Assembly: GCF_013249065.1 (NCBI RefSeq)
Contig: NZ_JABRWQ010000006.1
Span: 1 to 64,000 of the forward strand
Direction of reading: 5' to 3'
Source of the DNA: Winogradskyella litoriviva
GTDB lineage: Bacteria; Bacteroidota; Bacteroidia; Flavobacteriales; Flavobacteriaceae
Length of the DNA: 64,000 nucleotides
The position numbers and the translations under genes are program-made. Shown here one piece after another: positions 25,901-35,747 of this stretch (the stretch's first letter is position 1; each line of letters begins with the position of its first letter). The notes below the pieces were generated by a model. The model had not been told where the DNA came from. It did no database searches and was given only the letters and a program-made list of their open reading frames with translations.

Positions 25901-28900
25901 ATCTTCATTAGATAAGGTACCATCAAAAATACCTTTAGATTTTATTTGTTGAAAAGCTTCTAATGAAATATTAATTTCATTTTCGTCTGGCCAAAGTTGT
26001 TCTGCTCCAGAGCCTTCAGCCAAATCTGAAGGTAATAAAGGTACTTCAACCTGATAAAAGTTCTCTGTTAAGTCATTACCCATTCTTATAAATGCGGTCA
26101 TTTCCCCTTCCTCTAATACATCTCCATCTTGGGCCTCGGCATGTAAAAACATTCTTAAGCGTTTGTACTGACGCATATCTATATTGATGTTTTTATATAC
26201 ACCTCTATAATCTTCAACTTCTAAATCACAGGCTTGCAGAACTAAAGATTGTTCATTTTGTCTAATAATACTGTTATTATTATTTAATTCTTCTCTTTCT
26301 ACACCAGGAGGAGTTTCGTATGATCCATCGTTCTCTTGTATACCAACAATACCAACATTAAATTCGGTTAAATCATTTTCATGCTCAGTGATAGACTCAT
26401 CATCTAATGGCAATGAATAACGTCTCCAATCGCTACGTACTAAATCTAAAGAAGCAAAACGTAAAACAGTATTCTCTGTAAAATCTGACAAATGCAAACG
26501 AGCAAAACGGATAGAACGAATATCTGAAATACCACCAATGGCTTCACGAATATCACTATCTGCAATAGGGATTCTAAACTGGTACCATTTAACATCTGTT
26601 CTTACATCTCCATTGGGCAGTGTAACACTTATTGGATCACTTGCTCCACCCTTAACATCAAAAATGTATGGATTATTTGGATCTGATAAACTGGCTGGTG
26701 TAATATCTATTTCATATTCAAAATAACTATCAATGGTATTCATTGTGTTATCTCTATTGATATCTTCAACATCTGGCTGTGTTGTAGAACCTCTATTGGT
26801 ATCCGTAAAAGTGTCTGGCGTATTTCCTTGTAAACCATTGTATTTTTTATAACGCTCAAAAATACCTCCTTCCTCATTTAGGTAATAAGAGTAATTATCG
26901 TTTGCTGGATCTTCTCCAAAGTTATTTACACCATAAAGGGTTTGTAACATACTTGCTTCCTCCTCATCATCGAAACCATCATAACCAACATCTTGGTTTG
27001 TTCTTTGTTCTCCTGTAGTATCAAAAGTGTAGATTAATGATTGGTTTTCAGGAACAACATAAGGATTCTCAAGAGTCAGCGGTTGATTAAGCAATAGGGC
27101 AGAAATATCACCATCTTCAGGCAAACCATTTTCATATTGCTTTCTACCATCTTTTAAAACATCTTCAGAAATATTACCAAGGTTAATAAACAACTTACCT
27201 CCTGTATTTGTTGGATTATCTAAAAACGGATCCTGAATCCAAAATTCTATATATTCTACATTAGCTTGTTCAAAATCAGTAGAGGTAATTTGTCTTGTAA
27301 TACCTGCCCAACTTTCCGCAGGATTAGACAACACATTATTGGTTGCATTAGGATCAAAATTGTATGGACCTCTTTCTGTAGGATAATAAGCTAAATCTAA
27401 TGTATTTATAACTGATGTTTGCCCTTGTACAATATCTTGATCAGGAAATATTTCTTCAATAAACACACGACGTGTATAAATATCTGAAACATCATCATCT
27501 GTCATTCCACTAGGACGCTGTGCACTAAAGAAAATTGGATCTATGGTGTACCAATTTAAAAGCGCTCTACCAAAACCATTTTCAATTCCTTGTTTATTAA
27601 TTGGGTCATTTTCAGTTACTCCATTTACCGTTAATGGTCTACTAGATAACGACCAAGACAAAGGGCTTAATAAGTCAATTGCGCCTTGTGTACCTTCAAA
27701 ATCATCAATATACGCTGTAGCCTCACCATTAAAATCTGCTCCACTTGCTGCACCTGGCAATAAGTAAGCAAACTCACCTCTAACAGAAAGATTAGACGGT
27801 ACATCTGTATCTATATTTGGTAATTTATTAACTAATCTTGTTAAGAATGGAACTTCTGTTGAGTAATTTCCATTAAACCCAAAAATAGTATTGTTTATAG
27901 GTTCTGAATTATAGTTTGCTTTTTGGGTAATTGGTCGTTCACTTAAATTTAATAAGGTTGCACCTAAAACAAAATTCTCATTAAACGTGTGCTCTATATT
28001 TAACCCTGTAAATCGCTTTGTTTGTTGCCCAAATACGGCATTATTTTCTACAGATACATTAATAGGCGTGTTTGATGCTTTTAGAGCTTCGTCTAAAATT
28101 TCTACACGACCTAATTGATAATTTACAGTATAATCTACGCCTTCTACAAGTTGACGTCCACCTGCTGTAACTCTAACAGAACCTCTCGGCACATTAAAAG
28201 CACCAATAGGAATACCAGAGTCTCCTCCACTACTTTTAAAACGTCCTTTTATTTGAAATTTATTCTTCTCTGCTTCATCTAAAGCGGCTGTCTTTGTAGA
28301 TTTATAAAGAATATCGTAAACGTATTTCTTTTGGTTTTCGTTATATCCACTTTCTGTATTGGTTATATCTTCATAATCAACTTCATTGTTATTTGGGTTA
28401 CCATCATCATCTAAAACATCAAATAAATAACGACCAAATGGTTCTGTTTTAGTAAATATTATTTTACCATTTTGAGATAATACTGTTGTGCCTTCTACAT
28501 AATCAAAGAACCCATCACCTCTTTCTTGAGGATCATTATTATAATTTAAACGGTCTAAATGAAAAAGTCTAATTAATGGCGTCTCATTAATTTCTGTATC
28601 ATCTCCAGTATAATTTGTATTATTATCAAAAGTTGGAAATGTTGTGCCTTCTACTGGGTTTATATAATTTACAGAAGAAGCTTCTGTATAAAAGATGTTT
28701 AATTTAAAGTCTTCTTGACTTAATTGAAAAGCTCCAGTGTCATAAATATTTTTCATCATTAGGTCCCAAATCGGCTGATCTACAGATGTTACTGCACTTT
28801 TCAACATTTTTAAAACTAAACTTTGATTATTTACAACTGAAGTTCCTGAAGTATCATTTACAGTTGTTGCATCAACGCCATCGTTAGCAAATTCACCAAC

Positions 28901-30334
28901 TTGAAAAACTTCTCCTCCTATTGTATATTGAAAGGCTACGGCTAATACTTCATCATTAAGTAAACGCTGATTTAATGATACATAACCCAATTCTGAATTT
29001 AAAACATACTCTTGTCCTTCTGTTAGCTTTCTTGCAGATTCTAACTTCCCGTAATCATATCCTTCATTTACGGATACATTAATTCCGTTTTCTACAGCTG
29101 TAATATTTCTTACTAAATCTGTTAATTGTGATCCTCCAACACCAATACTTGTTGGGTCAAAATCATTGTTTTCATTATTTGGCTTTGCTCCTGGATTATT
29201 TATAAAACCAGCAGGTAATGGGTCTAAGCCTATATTATCAGCAGAAGATTCTCCTAAATCTTGAAAAGCTACAATATTCCTAACATTCTCAGTTTGGTTG
29301 TTTCTATTAGTCACCCAAAGTTCTACTCTTGTAATTTGAAGCCCTTGATTATCTATAAAAGGATATTGTAATAAAGCTTTATCATACGTTTCTTTAAAAT
29401 ATTGCGCTAAGAAAAAGTGTCTATTTTCATCATAATCTCTAGCGAAGAATTCAAATTCTTCTACAGTTCCACCACCTTCTGCAACCACTGACTTTGCTTG
29501 AGATTGCTGTTCTGAAAACACAGCCGTTACTCTTGTTTTACCGAATTGTAATTCTGTTTTAACACCAAAAAGACTTTGTGCGCCAGTTATTAATGAACTA
29601 TTTAATGGCATGTTAACATTACCAACTTCAATTTTTCTAATAATATCATCTTCGGTTGGTGTGTACTCTAACTTTACAACCTGTTGAAAATCGAAAGTAG
29701 CTTCTGTATCATAATTTGCGGTTACTTGAAGTCTTGTACCAACTTTTCCTAATAAACTTAAACTTATTCTCTGATCAAAATCGAAAGTAAAGTTTGTTCT
29801 ATTTCTTGGTGAGAACGAAGGGTTATCTTGTTTAGAAAACAAAACTCCTAAATCAACTTCAACCGAACCTTGTGGAATAACATTAATAGTATTGCCTCCA
29901 AAAATGCTTTCAAATAATCCAGAATTTACATAAAACTCTGGTAATAAGTTTTTCTGATCTTCTTCTGCACCTTCTTTTTGTCCGGCTTTGGCATCAGCCA
30001 TTTTCTTATAGTATGCTTTAAGCTTTTCTTCTAATACTAATTTTTGAAATTCTTCTGCCGTTAAAATTAATGGATAATTAATATTGAAATTCCCTACTTT
30101 TTCAGTGTAGATATAGCGATCTAAAATAGGGTCATACTCATATTTTGACACTACACTATTTGGATTTGGCATGTTTAATTTACCAAATGAAAACGTTGTT
30201 ACTGTGCTATCTTGTTCGGTTTCTGTTCCTGTTTCTTGTGCTATTAGAGAATTACCTATTAGCAAAACAAAGGCTAATACAATATAAAACCTATAGGATA
30301 AAGCGTAATTATGGTGAGTTTTAATCAATTGCAT
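22967..30334 (-). CDS. sprA: Cell surface protein SprA, type IX secretion outer-membrane translocon
   Basis: The 2455-residue protein matches the SprA/Sov family in size (about 2,400 residues in Flavobacterium) and sequence. A signal peptide (about residues 14-32, FYIVLAFVLLIGNSLIAQ) precedes repeated stretches such as NFTFDFDQRISLSLLGKVGTRLQVTANYDTEA, ending in many amphipathic strands and a C-terminal NFGN. SprA is the giant 36-strand barrel through which type IX cargo leaves the outer membrane, and it is needed for gliding. Its ATG overlaps the ruvA stop in a TAATG, an arrangement that suggests translation of the two genes from one message. The partial secreted protein at 1-2104 is a likely cargo. 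Confidence 0.95.
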   Translation of the reverse strand: MQLIKTHHNYALSYRFYIVLAFVLLIGNSLIAQETGTETEQDSTVTTFSFGKLNMPNPNSVVSKYEYDPILDRYIYTEKVGNFNINYPLILTAEEFQKLVLEEKLKAYYKKMADAKAGQKEGAEEDQKNLLPEFYVNSGLFESIFGGNTINVIPQGSVEVDLGVLFSKQDNPSFSPRNRTNFTFDFDQRISLSLLGKVGTRLQVTANYDTEATFDFQQVVKLEYTPTEDDIIRKIEVGNVNMPLNSSLITGAQSLFGVKTELQFGKTRVTAVFSEQQSQAKSVVAEGGGTVEEFEFFARDYDENRHFFLAQYFKETYDKALLQYPFIDNQGLQITRVELWVTNRNNQTENVRNIVAFQDLGESSADNIGLDPLPAGFINNPGAKPNNENNDFDPTSIGVGGSQLTDLVRNITAVENGINVSVNEGYDYGKLESARKLTEGQEYVLNSELGYVSLNQRLLNDEVLAVAFQYTIGGEVFQVGEFANDGVDATTVNDTSGTSVVNNQSLVLKMLKSAVTSVDQPIWDLMMKNIYDTGAFQLSQEDFKLNIFYTEASSVNYINPVEGTTFPTFDNNTNYTGDDTEINETPLIRLFHLDRLNYNNDPQERGDGFFDYVEGTTVLSQNGKIIFTKTEPFGRYLFDVLDDDGNPNNNEVDYEDITNTESGYNENQKKYVYDILYKSTKTAALDEAEKNKFQIKGRFKSSGGDSGIPIGAFNVPRGSVRVTAGGRQLVEGVDYTVNYQLGRVEILDEALKASNTPINVSVENNAVFGQQTKRFTGLNIEHTFNENFVLGATLLNLSERPITQKANYNSEPINNTIFGFNGNYSTEVPFLTRLVNKLPNIDTDVPSNLSVRGEFAYLLPGAASGADFNGEATAYIDDFEGTQGAIDLLSPLSWSLSSRPLTVNGVTENDPINKQGIENGFGRALLNWYTIDPIFFSAQRPSGMTDDDVSDIYTRRVFIEEIFPDQDIVQGQTSVINTLDLAYYPTERGPYNFDPNATNNVLSNPAESWAGITRQITSTDFEQANVEYIEFWIQDPFLDNPTNTGGKLFINLGNISEDVLKDGRKQYENGLPEDGDISALLLNQPLTLENPYVVPENQSLIYTFDTTGEQRTNQDVGYDGFDDEEEASMLQTLYGVNNFGEDPANDNYSYYLNEEGGIFERYKKYNGLQGNTPDTFTDTNRGSTTQPDVEDINRDNTMNTIDSYFEYEIDITPASLSDPNNPYIFDVKGGASDPISVTLPNGDVRTDVKWYQFRIPIADSDIREAIGGISDIRSIRFARLHLSDFTENTVLRFASLDLVRSDWRRYSLPLDDESITEHENDLTEFNVGIVGIQENDGSYETPPGVEREELNNNNSIIRQNEQSLVLQACDLEVEDYRGVYKNINIDMRQYKRLRMFLHAEAQDGDVLEEGEMTAFIRMGNDLTENFYQVEVPLLPSDLAEGSGAEQLWPDENEINISLEAFQQIKSKGIFDGTLSNEDPTFYNVIDGEVSENSVDEFGTVAIGQQRVAIKGNPNFGDIRVLMVGVKNSNNVESVCGEVWFNELRMSGLENEGGWAAVVSMDTNLADFADFSATGSRSTIGFGGIEQGPNERSLEDVQQYDVVTNMQLGQLLPKKWGVQIPFNYAQSEELVTPKFDQYYNDLTLDSRIDAAETSADEDRIREQSEDYTKRKSINFIGVRKQKGPESKKHFYDVENLTLNYSYNKVEHRDFEIESALDQTVRAGANYNYAFEPIKIEPFKKNDSLFTGKYWKVLKDFNLNLLPSSFSVNTDINRQFSKQKFREVELGGDNIGIEELFRRNYTFDFQYAINYNITDALSLNFSAANTNIVRNYFIDDNLSGSQDSELDVWDGFFDFGDPNYQTQQLQVNYEVPLYKIPALSFLRATYSYNGAFQWQKGSDLNEGLEVEDPDNPGVYNTYNLGHSIQNSNTHNINSTLNMETLYKTIGLVRKGKKKSRGRTRTISTRDRSATPNNSIADKEKTKNPNKLSTGKKAYNTVVDIVTMVKRIQLGYTENNGTFLPGYLQTPGFVGTLKPTLGYTFGSQQDIRDLAARNGWLTVFPDLNQQYTETKNTSLVYSANIEPMRDLKIDLIGNRTFAENMSESFQAIDEDLDGLSDRYDDLITNSFGNFNISTALIKTAFKSSDENQSQTFDDFRANRLVIANRLAKEFYGDTPYATDAEGYPEGFGKNSQRVLLPAFLSAYQGTNPDKVSTGAFRDVPIPNWTLKYTGLMKIPWFKKNFRRFSIQHGYRSSYTINQFRTNLDLVTEDLVPGLAYGEQMDDVKDASGNYKNETLFSNINLEEQFSPLMRLDFEMKNSIKVLAEIKTDRVLSLSFDNNLMTEIQGKEYTLGLGYRFKDLRIRSQLAGPKQIIVSDLNMRADISVRDNKTIIRYLDIENNQITAGQTIWGLKYTADYAFSKNLTAIFYFDYTFSDFAISTSFPQTSLRSGITLRYNFGN

Positions 30335-30915
30335 TATAAGTTTTTAAGAGCTTCTTTAATAATTTGCTCTACAAGGGCATCTGGTTGGGCTTGTAAAATT
30401 TTATCGACTACTTTTTCAGATTGTTTTCTATTAAATCCTAAAACATCTAAAGCAGATAACGCTTCATCTTTGTCTGTATTGTTTGTAGTAAGAGAAAGTT
30501 CATCTAATCCGTAAACTTTTAACACTTTATCTTTTAAATCTATGATAACACGTTGTGCGGTTTTTAGACCAATTCCCTTTACACTTTGTATTAAAGACAC
30601 ATCGCCACCTGCAATACCTTCCTTTACTTGGTCTGGTGTTAAAGACGACAACATTGTACGCGCTGTGTTGGCACCAATGCCACTTACAGAAATTAATAAT
30701 TTAAAAATTTCGCGTTCCGTTTTGGACGAAAACCCATAAAGACTATGTGAATCTTCGCGAACTTGTAAATGTGTATAAAGCCTTAGATGTTCTTTATCCG
30801 GAATTTGAGAAAAGGTATGAAAAGATATATTAATAAAATACCCAACACCATTGCAATCAATAACAACGTCTGTTGGATTTTTCTCTACAAGTTTTCCCTC
30901 TATGTGTGTAATCAT
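30334..30915 (-). CDS. ruvA: Holliday junction branch migration protein RuvA
   Basis: The 193-residue protein has the N-terminal OB domain (MITHIEGKLVEKNPTDVVIDCNG; YTHLQVREDSHSLYGF), two helix-hairpin-helix motifs (LISVSGIGANTARTML and IQSVKGIGLKTAQRVI) and the C-terminal domain that touches RuvB (EALSALDVLGF). RuvA tetramers hold the four-way junction while RuvB, encoded at 46-47 kb, pumps DNA. The stop codon overlaps the sprA start by one base. Confidence 0.97.
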   Translation of the reverse strand: MITHIEGKLVEKNPTDVVIDCNGVGYFINISFHTFSQIPDKEHLRLYTHLQVREDSHSLYGFSSKTEREIFKLLISVSGIGANTARTMLSSLTPDQVKEGIAGGDVSLIQSVKGIGLKTAQRVIIDLKDKVLKVYGLDELSLTTNNTDKDEALSALDVLGFNRKQSEKVVDKILQAQPDALVEQIIKEALKNL

Positions 30916-30936
30916 TTATAACAAATGTTAAAAACC

Positions 30937-30944
30937 CAAATGTA
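30937..30944 (-). promoter_or_regulatory. Putative -7 box of ruvA-sprA
   Basis: On the - strand TACATTTG fits TAnnTTTG and lies 22 bp before the ruvA ATG, in the 78-bp gap after the malic enzyme gene. A -33 box at the normal spacing is not clear. Confidence 0.4.
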
Positions 30945-30993
30945 ATAAAATTATTTTCATTAAAACACTCCTCAAAACACTAATAAAAAAGGA

Positions 30994-33276
30994 CTATTTC
31001 TGTTGTTTTTTCTGATATTCTTGAGCGTCAATAACAGAAATTGCTGCCATATTTACAATTTCATCTACACTTGCGCCCAATTGTAAGATATGCACAGGTT
31101 TTCTCATACCCATCATAATTGGTCCAATAGATTCTGCGTTATTTAATTCTTTCATTAACTTATAGGTAATATTTGCCGCATCTAAATTTGGAAAAATTAA
31201 GGTATTAACTTTGCGACCAGCTAACTTAGAAAATGGGAAGATATCCTGTAATAGTTTTGAATTTAGTGCAAAATCTGTTTGTAATTCGCCATCAACAATC
31301 ATTTCTGGATATGCTTTGTGCAAATATGAAACTGCTTCTCTTACTTTATCTGCCCTTGGGTTTTCTGAAGATCCAAAGTTAGAATAAGAAATCATTGCTG
31401 TAACTGGATCAATACCAAACATACTTGTAACTCTAGATGTCATTCTTGCAATCTTAGCTAAATCTTTAGCAGTAGGATCAATATTTATAGACGTATCGCT
31501 TAAAAACATTGGGCCACGTTGTGTCATCATTACGTTAGTAGTTGCTACTCTTGCGACACCATCTGCCATACCAATAAGCTCTAACATTGGTTTTACAACA
31601 GAAGGGTAGCTACGAGAATAACCCGTAATTACGGCATCTGCATCTCCTTCATTTACCATCATAGCTGCAAAATAATTACGCTCTCGCATTTTCTTTTGAG
31701 CAGAATATAAGGTAACACCTTGCCTTTTGCGTTTTTCCCAATAGGCTTTAGCATATCGGTTTTTACGTTTGGTTTCTTTGTCAGACTTAGGGTCAATTAT
31801 TTGAACATCTGCATCAAATTCTATTTCCTCCATTAGTTTTATAATGGCATCCTTACGACCTAAGAGTATTGGAAAAGCTACGCCTTCATCGTGTGTAATT
31901 TGTGCAGCCTTTAATACATCTAATTGATCAGCTTCTGCAAATACAACTCTTTTAGGATTTGTTTTTGCTCTGCTTAAAATCATTCTAACCAACTTATTGT
32001 CAGAACCTAATCGTTCTAACAATGAGTTTTTGTATCGTTCCCAATCTTCAATTGGTTCTTGCGCTACACCACTTTCCATCGCAGCTTTAGCTACAGCTGG
32101 TGGCACCTCTGCGATTAATCTTGGATCAAATGGTTTAGGGATAATATAATCCTTTCCAAAAGTAAGACGCGTTTCTGCATAAGCAATATTTACTTGTTCT
32201 GGTACAGGTTCTTTTGCTAAATTAGATAACGCTTTTACAGCCGCCATCTTCATTTCCTCATTAATTTTTGTTGCTCTTACATCTAAAGCGCCTCTAAATA
32301 TAAATGGGAAACCAAGAACATTATTAACTTGGTTAGGATGATCACTACGACCTGTTGCCATAATTATATCATCTCTTGTATCTACTGCTAACTGATAACT
32401 AATTTCTGGTACAGGATTAGCCATTGCAAATACAACAGGATTAGCTGACATAGACTTTAGCATCTCTGGTGTAACAATGTCTGGTTGAGATAACCCAATA
32501 AATACATCGGCATTTTCCATAGCATCGCTTAGTGTATCTATTTTACGATGTGTCGCAAATTCTGCTTTTTGAGTCGTTAAATTGTCTCTATTATTTCTAA
32601 TAACACCTTTACTATCTAGCATTACAATATTCTCGCGACTTGCACCACATGCTTGGTATAATCTTGTACAAGAAATCGCAGCTGCACCTGCACCACTAAC
32701 AACTATCTTTACATCTTCAATCTTTTTTTCTGCTATCTCTAAAGCATTAATTAAAGCTGCCGCTGAGATTATAGCTGTTCCGTGCTGATCGTCATGCATT
32801 ACAGGAATATCTAATTCTTCCTTTAAACGACGTTCTATTTCAAATGCTTCTGGCGCTTTTATATCCTCAAGGTTAATACCTCCAAAAGTTGGAGCAATAT
32901 TTTTTACCGTTTCTATGAAAGCATCTACATCTTCTGTGTCTACCTCAATATCAAACACATCAATATCTGCAAAGATTTTAAAGAGCAAACCTTTACCTTC
33001 CATTACTGGTTTAGAGGCTTCAGGCCCAATGTTTCCTAATCCTAAAACAGCAGTTCCGTTAGAAATCACAGCAACTAAATTTCCTTTAGCTGTGTATTTA
33101 TAAACGTTGTTAACGTCCTTTTCAATTTCAAGACATGGTTCTGCAACACCTGGCGAATACGCTAAAGACAAATCGCGCTGCGATGCGTATTTTTTTGTTG
33201 GTACTACTTTTATCTTTCCTGGAGTTGGTTTAGCATGATATACTAAAGCTTCTATGCGTTTGCTTTGTTTGCTCAT
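30994..33276 (-). CDS. maeB: NADP-dependent malic enzyme with phosphotransacetylase-like domain
   Basis: The 760-residue protein has an N-terminal malic enzyme part (about 1-425; SLAYSPGVAEPC, MEGKGLLFKIFADIDVFDIE, MHDDQHGTA, VSGAGAAAISC) that decarboxylates malate to pyruvate, and a C-terminal part related to phosphate acetyltransferase (about 430-755; VFAEADQLDVLKAAQ, ADAVITGYSRSYPSVV), probably regulatory as in other MaeB proteins. I choose the ATG at 33276 (MSKQSKRIEAL). An ATG at 33300 in the same frame would overlap a -7 box at 33298-33305, so it cannot be the start if that promoter is used. Confidence 0.95.
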   Translation of the reverse strand: MSKQSKRIEALVYHAKPTPGKIKVVPTKKYASQRDLSLAYSPGVAEPCLEIEKDVNNVYKYTAKGNLVAVISNGTAVLGLGNIGPEASKPVMEGKGLLFKIFADIDVFDIEVDTEDVDAFIETVKNIAPTFGGINLEDIKAPEAFEIERRLKEELDIPVMHDDQHGTAIISAAALINALEIAEKKIEDVKIVVSGAGAAAISCTRLYQACGASRENIVMLDSKGVIRNNRDNLTTQKAEFATHRKIDTLSDAMENADVFIGLSQPDIVTPEMLKSMSANPVVFAMANPVPEISYQLAVDTRDDIIMATGRSDHPNQVNNVLGFPFIFRGALDVRATKINEEMKMAAVKALSNLAKEPVPEQVNIAYAETRLTFGKDYIIPKPFDPRLIAEVPPAVAKAAMESGVAQEPIEDWERYKNSLLERLGSDNKLVRMILSRAKTNPKRVVFAEADQLDVLKAAQITHDEGVAFPILLGRKDAIIKLMEEIEFDADVQIIDPKSDKETKRKNRYAKAYWEKRKRQGVTLYSAQKKMRERNYFAAMMVNEGDADAVITGYSRSYPSVVKPMLELIGMADGVARVATTNVMMTQRGPMFLSDTSINIDPTAKDLAKIARMTSRVTSMFGIDPVTAMISYSNFGSSENPRADKVREAVSYLHKAYPEMIVDGELQTDFALNSKLLQDIFPFSKLAGRKVNTLIFPNLDAANITYKLMKELNNAESIGPIMMGMRKPVHILQLGASVDEIVNMAAISVIDAQEYQKKQQK

Positions 33277-33297
33277 AATCTCAAATGGGTTAAAAGG

Positions 33298-33305
33298 CAA
33301 AGATA
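33298..33305 (-). promoter_or_regulatory. Putative -7 box of maeB
   Basis: On the - strand TATCTTTG fits TAnnTTTG, 22 bp before the ATG at 33276. It covers the alternative ATG at 33300 and so decides the start in favour of 33276. Confidence 0.5.
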
Positions 33306-33381
33306 AGTATTTGAATGATTGATATTAAATTCATACGATTTAAAAAATTTACGTTATTTAGTAATTCCTAACACTGAACTC

Positions 33382-35745
33382 ATGAGATATTTTTTTCTAA
33401 TTGTTTTGTTTCTACTAAGTTCTAAGATTTATGGTCAAACAAATAAAAAATTTATTCTTATAGATGACACCACAGAGCACGTTATTCCTTTTGCTAATAT
33501 TCTTTTTAGTGAAACAGACTATAAAGGAACTTCTACAGATATTGATGGCGTATTTTATGTACCAAACAAAATTGAGAGCATTACCATTAGTTATGTAGGT
33601 TATGAGACAAAGATTCTAAAAATAAGCCAAATCAATTCTCAATTAATTAGACTAAAATCTCAAGTTAGTGAATTAGATGAAGTCGTAATCGATGGAGAAA
33701 ACCCAGCTCATAGAATCATTAGATTAGCCGTTGCTAATAAAGATCTTAATAATCCTGAAAGCTTAAATTCGTACACTTATAAATCGTATGATAAAATATT
33801 TGTAGAAATAGACGATGCTAAATCTGGAAATGACACCCTTCAAGTTGTCAATTCGTTTTTTAAAGATTCTTATTTCTTTATTACTGAGACCATCGCCAAG
33901 CATAAGTATTTAAAGCCAAGATTTACTGAAGATAGTATCATAGCACGAAGAACTTCCGGTTTTAAAAGTCCTAATTTTGCAGTTTTAGCCAATAGTTTTC
34001 AACCGTTTTCTTTTTATGAAGAACATATTTCACTTTTCGAAATAGATTATCTCAACCCAATCTCTAAAGGATCTACGAGAAAATATAAATTCCGATTAAA
34101 AGACGAATATGTTAAAGGTAAAGACACGGTTTTTGTAATTTCTTTCGAACCAAGACCTAATAGAAACTTTGAGGCATTAAAGGGTTTACTATACATTAAC
34201 TCTAATAGATATGCTGTAGAAAGTGTTGATGCAACGACCTTTAATTCTGGTAAGATAGAATTCACAATTCAACAGAAATACAATTTTATAGAGAACAATT
34301 ATTGGTTTCCGGAGCAATTAAATTTTGAAATCATATTGGGAGATAATATGGGAAGTTTTAAATATGTTGGAAAAAGCTACCTTTCTGAAATTTTACCAAA
34401 TGCACCATTAAAGAAAAAAGACTTTCCGTTAGTTTCTCTTACATTACCAGATAAGGTAGAAGGCAGAGACTCAAAATATTGGGATCAATACAGAAAGGAT
34501 GCTCTAGACAAAAAAGAATTAAGAACCTATGTTTTAATAGATAGTATCGGTGAAAATATAAAGCTCGATAAAATTTTAAAATGGGCTCCTAGCTTGGCGA
34601 AATGGAGAATTCCCTTAAAATATGTTGATATTGATTTAAAACAACTTATTCGCTATAATAAATATGAAGGCAGCAGAATAGGATTAGGATTATATACTAA
34701 TGACGATATATTCAAACATATTTCTATTGGAGGATATGGAGCTTATGGCTTTAATGATCATACATGGAAGTATGGCGGAGAATTACTAGTTGATATACCT
34801 GGAAAAAAAGATATATCATTTAACCTGAAATACATAAATGATTTACGTGAAACAGGCACCTATTCTGGGAATAGTATTATGAATCCATTTGTTCAACGTA
34901 ATTGGATTGCAAGCCAAATGGATGCCGTAGAATCTTATAGTATCGTTACAGAAATGAAACTTTTGAGAAATATAAATTGGTCTTTAGGGTTTAATACTGC
35001 CGATATAACTCCGTTATACGACTATCAATTTACAAATAACAATCTAGCCATTACCAATTATAAAAATTCGGAATTTACTATAGGAATTGGTTACTATTTT
35101 AACGAAAAACTGGTGAATACATTCGGGATTACCTCGCGATTAGATAGTGATGCGCCTATATTAAACCTTACTTACTCTCGTGGTCTCAAGGCTACTTTTG
35201 ATAGTGATTTTAGCTATAATAAACTTCGGTTTACTTTAGACCACAGCTTTATCACAAAGGGAATAGGTAAAACAACTTATCGACTCGATTTGGGATATAT
35301 AGATTCGTCATTACCATATGGCTTACTCTTTACAGGAGAGGGTACATATGATAAAAAAGTTCCGATTGTTGTCCATAATTATTTTCAAACTGTAACTCCT
35401 TATGAGTTTTTATCTGATCGATATGCTCATTTATTCACAACACATAATTTTGGAAGATTATTTAATAATAAAGGTCGTTTTCAACCCGATGTTCTTCTTT
35501 ACAATAATCTAGGTATAGGCAGCCTCAATAATGCAACGCATCATCAAAACATTGATTTTAAAACTAATGAGGAAGTATTTTTAGAAACCGGTTTAGAACT
35601 GCAGAATATTATAAAATTGCCCTATTTCAATATAGGCTATCTTGGTATTGGTGCTGGTGCATTTTACCGATACGGTTATCATAATCTTAAAAACTCTAAT
35701 GATAATTTAGCATTTAAACTTTCTTTTGGGTTTAGTTTTAAATAA
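33382..35745 (+). CDS. DUF5686 outer-membrane protein with carboxypeptidase-like regulatory domain
   Basis: The 787-residue protein starts at the ATG at 33382, which opens a signal peptide (MRYFFLIVLFLLSSKIYGQ); an earlier ATG at 33319 would only put 21 residues in front of it. Residues about 25-110 form a CarboxypepD_reg-like beta sandwich (IPFANILFSETDYKGTSTDIDG, ISYVGYETK). The remainder fits DUF5686 (AHRIIRLAVANKDLNNPESLNSYTYKSYDK near 112-142) and ends as a beta-barrel with a terminal aromatic FSFK. The function of the family is unknown; an outer-membrane location is well supported. Its stop is 2 bp from the stop of the convergent GH13 gene, with no terminator between. Confidence 0.87.
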   Translation: MRYFFLIVLFLLSSKIYGQTNKKFILIDDTTEHVIPFANILFSETDYKGTSTDIDGVFYVPNKIESITISYVGYETKILKISQINSQLIRLKSQVSELDEVVIDGENPAHRIIRLAVANKDLNNPESLNSYTYKSYDKIFVEIDDAKSGNDTLQVVNSFFKDSYFFITETIAKHKYLKPRFTEDSIIARRTSGFKSPNFAVLANSFQPFSFYEEHISLFEIDYLNPISKGSTRKYKFRLKDEYVKGKDTVFVISFEPRPNRNFEALKGLLYINSNRYAVESVDATTFNSGKIEFTIQQKYNFIENNYWFPEQLNFEIILGDNMGSFKYVGKSYLSEILPNAPLKKKDFPLVSLTLPDKVEGRDSKYWDQYRKDALDKKELRTYVLIDSIGENIKLDKILKWAPSLAKWRIPLKYVDIDLKQLIRYNKYEGSRIGLGLYTNDDIFKHISIGGYGAYGFNDHTWKYGGELLVDIPGKKDISFNLKYINDLRETGTYSGNSIMNPFVQRNWIASQMDAVESYSIVTEMKLLRNINWSLGFNTADITPLYDYQFTNNNLAITNYKNSEFTIGIGYYFNEKLVNTFGITSRLDSDAPILNLTYSRGLKATFDSDFSYNKLRFTLDHSFITKGIGKTTYRLDLGYIDSSLPYGLLFTGEGTYDKKVPIVVHNYFQTVTPYEFLSDRYAHLFTTHNFGRLFNNKGRFQPDVLLYNNLGIGSLNNATHHQNIDFKTNEEVFLETGLELQNIIKLPYFNIGYLGIGAGAFYRYGYHNLKNSNDNLAFKLSFGFSFK

Positions 35746-35747
35746 AA

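Noticed and set aside
33277..33300. ATG at 33300 as start of malic enzyme
   Set aside because: A TATCTTTG -7 box covers it, so it would be at or before the transcript start.
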